A stretch of DNA of 64,000 nucleotides from Cymbidium sinense (Eukaryota > Streptophyta > Magnoliopsida > Asparagales > Orchidaceae): contig CM038222.1 of the NCBI GenBank assembly GCA_021442155.1, positions 106,953,121 through 107,017,120 of the forward strand, given 5' to 3'. The number at the start of each line of letters is the position of its first letter. Positions within the stretch are counted from its first letter, which is position 1. The position numbers and the translations under genes are program-made. Shown in pieces: positions 61,596 through 64,000 of this stretch. Below the pieces are notes generated by a model. That model saw only the letters and a program-made list of their open reading frames with translations, did no database searches and was not told the DNA's origin.

Positions 61596-64000
61596 TAAAT
61601 ATCGGGTGACCTCGGATCATCAAAGAAGTCCATTAAATTAAAGACTTATTAAGTATTTCAGGAATGACGTGCTAAATTGAAAGAGAATTCAAACAAATTA
61701 CAATTACAATGATTGTGTGCAGAGATAAATGCTATAGGTGATGTTATAGATGATGTTTCCTGACTCAAGAAAAGGGATAAGCTACATGGCTCTCATTTCT
61801 TTAGTAGGGAGCCACCTGAAGGTAGGGCTATCAATACCACATTAGTATCTCTCTTAATGACTAAAGAGGAAAGTGGGGATTAAGAACCTACAACAACTAG
61901 AGAGAGCTTTGTAGGTCAAGTCTTATTTTACCACTCAAGGTGAAAGCCCTCTAGATCCAATGCTGATAACGAGATATGTGGGATTATTCTTCCACATGCT
62001 TAGAAGATGCTCACAAAAGATTTGTAACCCAACCATGAAATTTTAGGAAGCCCAATAATTGATCTGATACTCAATGGATGAAGGAATGCCACTAGACACG
62101 GAGAGAATGTTGAAATCCATGTTGCTAATTTTTCATACAAAGCAAAATATGCTAATGAATAAAGGGAAATAGGTCTTATAATTTCATTGTATATGGAAGA
62201 CAATCTAATATGGATATAGGTCTTGCTATTTAATGATCTTTTATTTCAATCAAACATGTGATCTAGACTCTATATGCTAAGACAATATCATGTAATGGTG
62301 TAAGTTAATAAGGCATTTGCCGACAAACAATCCTATATATATGCCTAAGGTACAGAACTTATGTTAGTGTATTGTATCTAACCTAAAGTCTTTGATAGTG
62401 TGAACTACTTTTCTAAGACATATTGTCTAAATTTATTTTATTTAAGTTTTAATAGACATATTTTATTATTTTTGTTGATTTTATATACCTTAAGAGCATA
62501 TTAACCAATCATCTATACTTAGGGAATCATCTCAGTGTATTGCTATCTAGCGTAAGACATTCAATAATCGATAATCGTTGTGCAAAGTATGGACAAGTTT
62601 AGATGATATTGATTTGAAGTTCTGTAGAAAAGAGGTTATGTGGTCGAGAAATTCAAAAAAGTTTTTATTTTATTTCATTTGATTAGAAGATGCAATTTAT
62701 AAGCTTATTCGTGCATCCAAAATATCCAAAATATCTCAAGCAATTTATAAAGAAAATAGTAAATCTTCAATTAAGTTCTAGAAACCAATAAAAGAGGACT
62801 TGCATTTGGGTGGGAGGAGAAAATCAATACAACAATAACAAGCCTTTATCCCGCTATGTGGAAGGAGAAAATCAATAAACATCCAAAATTCTCACTTGCT
62901 CAAACTTCTAGCCTTGCACTTCAAAGGCTTTGCCAGCAGCACATTATAGAAATTAAGTCTTCAAAAAATTTATTGCATAAAGTAGATAACTTCATTGACT
63001 CATTAATACAATTCCTTACAGAATTTTACAATAAACTAGTAGAATTCTATATAACAGTGGTAGTAGTACAGTGTAGATCCTATGAAAATCTCACGTTGTA
63101 CAATAAGGCAATGCATCAGTGTGCAAGTGTTTATATGCCTATATAGTAGACATATCGCAATAGTACAAACTATAGAGATTTTTTAATTCACAAAAAAATG
63201 GTTTTAAATATTTAGAATCAGGCAACAATTAGCTCTCCAAAAATCAAAATACTTAGTAAACATGCTCAGAATGATTCTACAAAGTATGGGAAATTTTTGG
63301 CAAGGAATCTCTAAATTTCCTTCATTTTTTCAGCATTATTTTTATAATTTTTTAGTTCAAATGAAATTTTTATAAATTACATAAGTAATGATCCATAAAT
63401 ATTTTTATGACTTTAAATGCCTTGAAAAAACTATCCGATCAAGTTGGGAACCAGTTGATGGAATCAACCTAATATGAGCTTTCCAAAAGAAAGTGAGCTC
63501 CAATGATTTTATATGCATTTAAGCGACCTAAACTTATTGCTAATTTCCTCATATACAAAGATTTTAATTAATTTTAATTTTTTCTTCAAATCAGCATAAA
63601 AACGACCCAAGTTATATCAACCAAGTTAGTGAGGCGTAAAAGGCAGATCTCAGGTGTGTGGGGTAATGACTCAACTTCTTTGTTATTTCTAGCAGCGAGT
63701 ACTGAATTATTATTTGTACCGAATTTTTCTTCTGTCCAGTTTTATCCACAAAGTAGTAATTGACTAAATCATAGGTTCTTGAACTGTGAATTCGAAAGCA
63801 TATGCGCGATTTTATGCATCTCACCCTACAGCTACTTCAGGAGATCCTACACACCGCAAAACATCTCGCATCAATTTTAATTATTTCCCAACCTAAAACT
63901 TTATGTTTTAATAATAAAATCATTATTGTATTTCATTATCTTATTAACAATCATCTACAAAGAGTCATTCCATAATTACAATTACAATTTCTTTCCTTCA
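61596..64000. other. Intergenic, little recognised
   Basis: AT-rich, with short open frames in both strands and none convincing. At 62,827-62,860 'acaacaataacaagccttta' followed by 'tcccgctatgtgg' resembles the 3' conserved motif of plant Au-type SINEs (usually ...aagccttatcccactaagtgg), with mutations. I see no tRNA, rRNA or complete element. Confidence 0.35.

Noticed and set aside
62000..62203. Minus-strand 67-codon frame
   Set aside because: Short, hydrophobic, no recognisable motif and no support from context.

Overview
The window looks like a nuclear, repeat-dominated intergenic stretch of a flowering plant. Evidence for this: Ty1/copia and Ty3/gypsy LTR retrotransposons (one with a Tat/Ogre-type dual RNase H), hAT-like MITEs with 8-bp target duplications, a LINE remnant, AT-rich DNA and a small split gene. 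A monocot is possible, but I cannot fix the species. There is no operon-like organisation, rRNA, tRNA or CRISPR.

Left part (1-12,190). Three small MITE-like elements sit at 522-844, 1505-1871 and 2345-2918. A nearly complete but frameshifted Ty1/copia element follows (3099-7613, minus strand, TSD GTTAG). Next come AT-rich DNA and a broken copy of a plant gene: exon 1 at 9659-9888 with a stop at codon 13, and exon 2 at 11,948-12,109. A promoter-bearing LTR fragment (about 10,140-11,611) lies in its intron. This block is one arm of a segmental duplication. The other arm (57,175-61,595) carries the better gene copy (58,696-59,040 and 61,353-61,514) and the empty site of the copia insertion (57,585-57,589).

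Middle part (12,191-54,626). This is one minus-strand Ty3/gypsy Tat/Ogre-like element, here called G1. Read on the minus strand it has a giant 5' LTR, a PBS-like site (29,971-29,990), a 5' leader with a minisatellite, an extra ORF1, gag, protease, RT-RNase H, a second RNase H and integrase, then a repeat-rich 3' region that ends at a breakpoint without a 3' LTR. All coding parts are broken. Three solo LTRs of related type are nested in it. A 5.0-kb LTR (23,635-28,673) sits in the leader minisatellite. An 8.8-kb LTR (33,783-41,830 plus 50,133-50,848) sits inside the G1 5' LTR. An 8.3-kb LTR in opposite orientation (41,831-50,127) sits inside that one. Each is flanked by a 5-bp target duplication with one mismatch. 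The result is about 8 kb of facing inverted repeat around a loop of roughly 0.7 kb.

The LTRs are the most unusual objects here. They are 7.6-8.8 kb long and non-coding. A TATA-like box lies 1.47-1.50 kb from the 3' end in every copy. They carry a GC-rich island with ACGT-core motifs, a long TTGACC/GGTCAA-rich tract, and two kinds of tandem array (about 175 bp and about 250 bp).

Right part (54,627-64,000). A degenerate copia gag with PBS and 5' LTR comes first, then the second duplication arm with the gene and a LINE remnant in its intron, then about 2.4 kb in which I recognise only a SINE-like 3' motif. All gene models and boundaries come from reading by eye.
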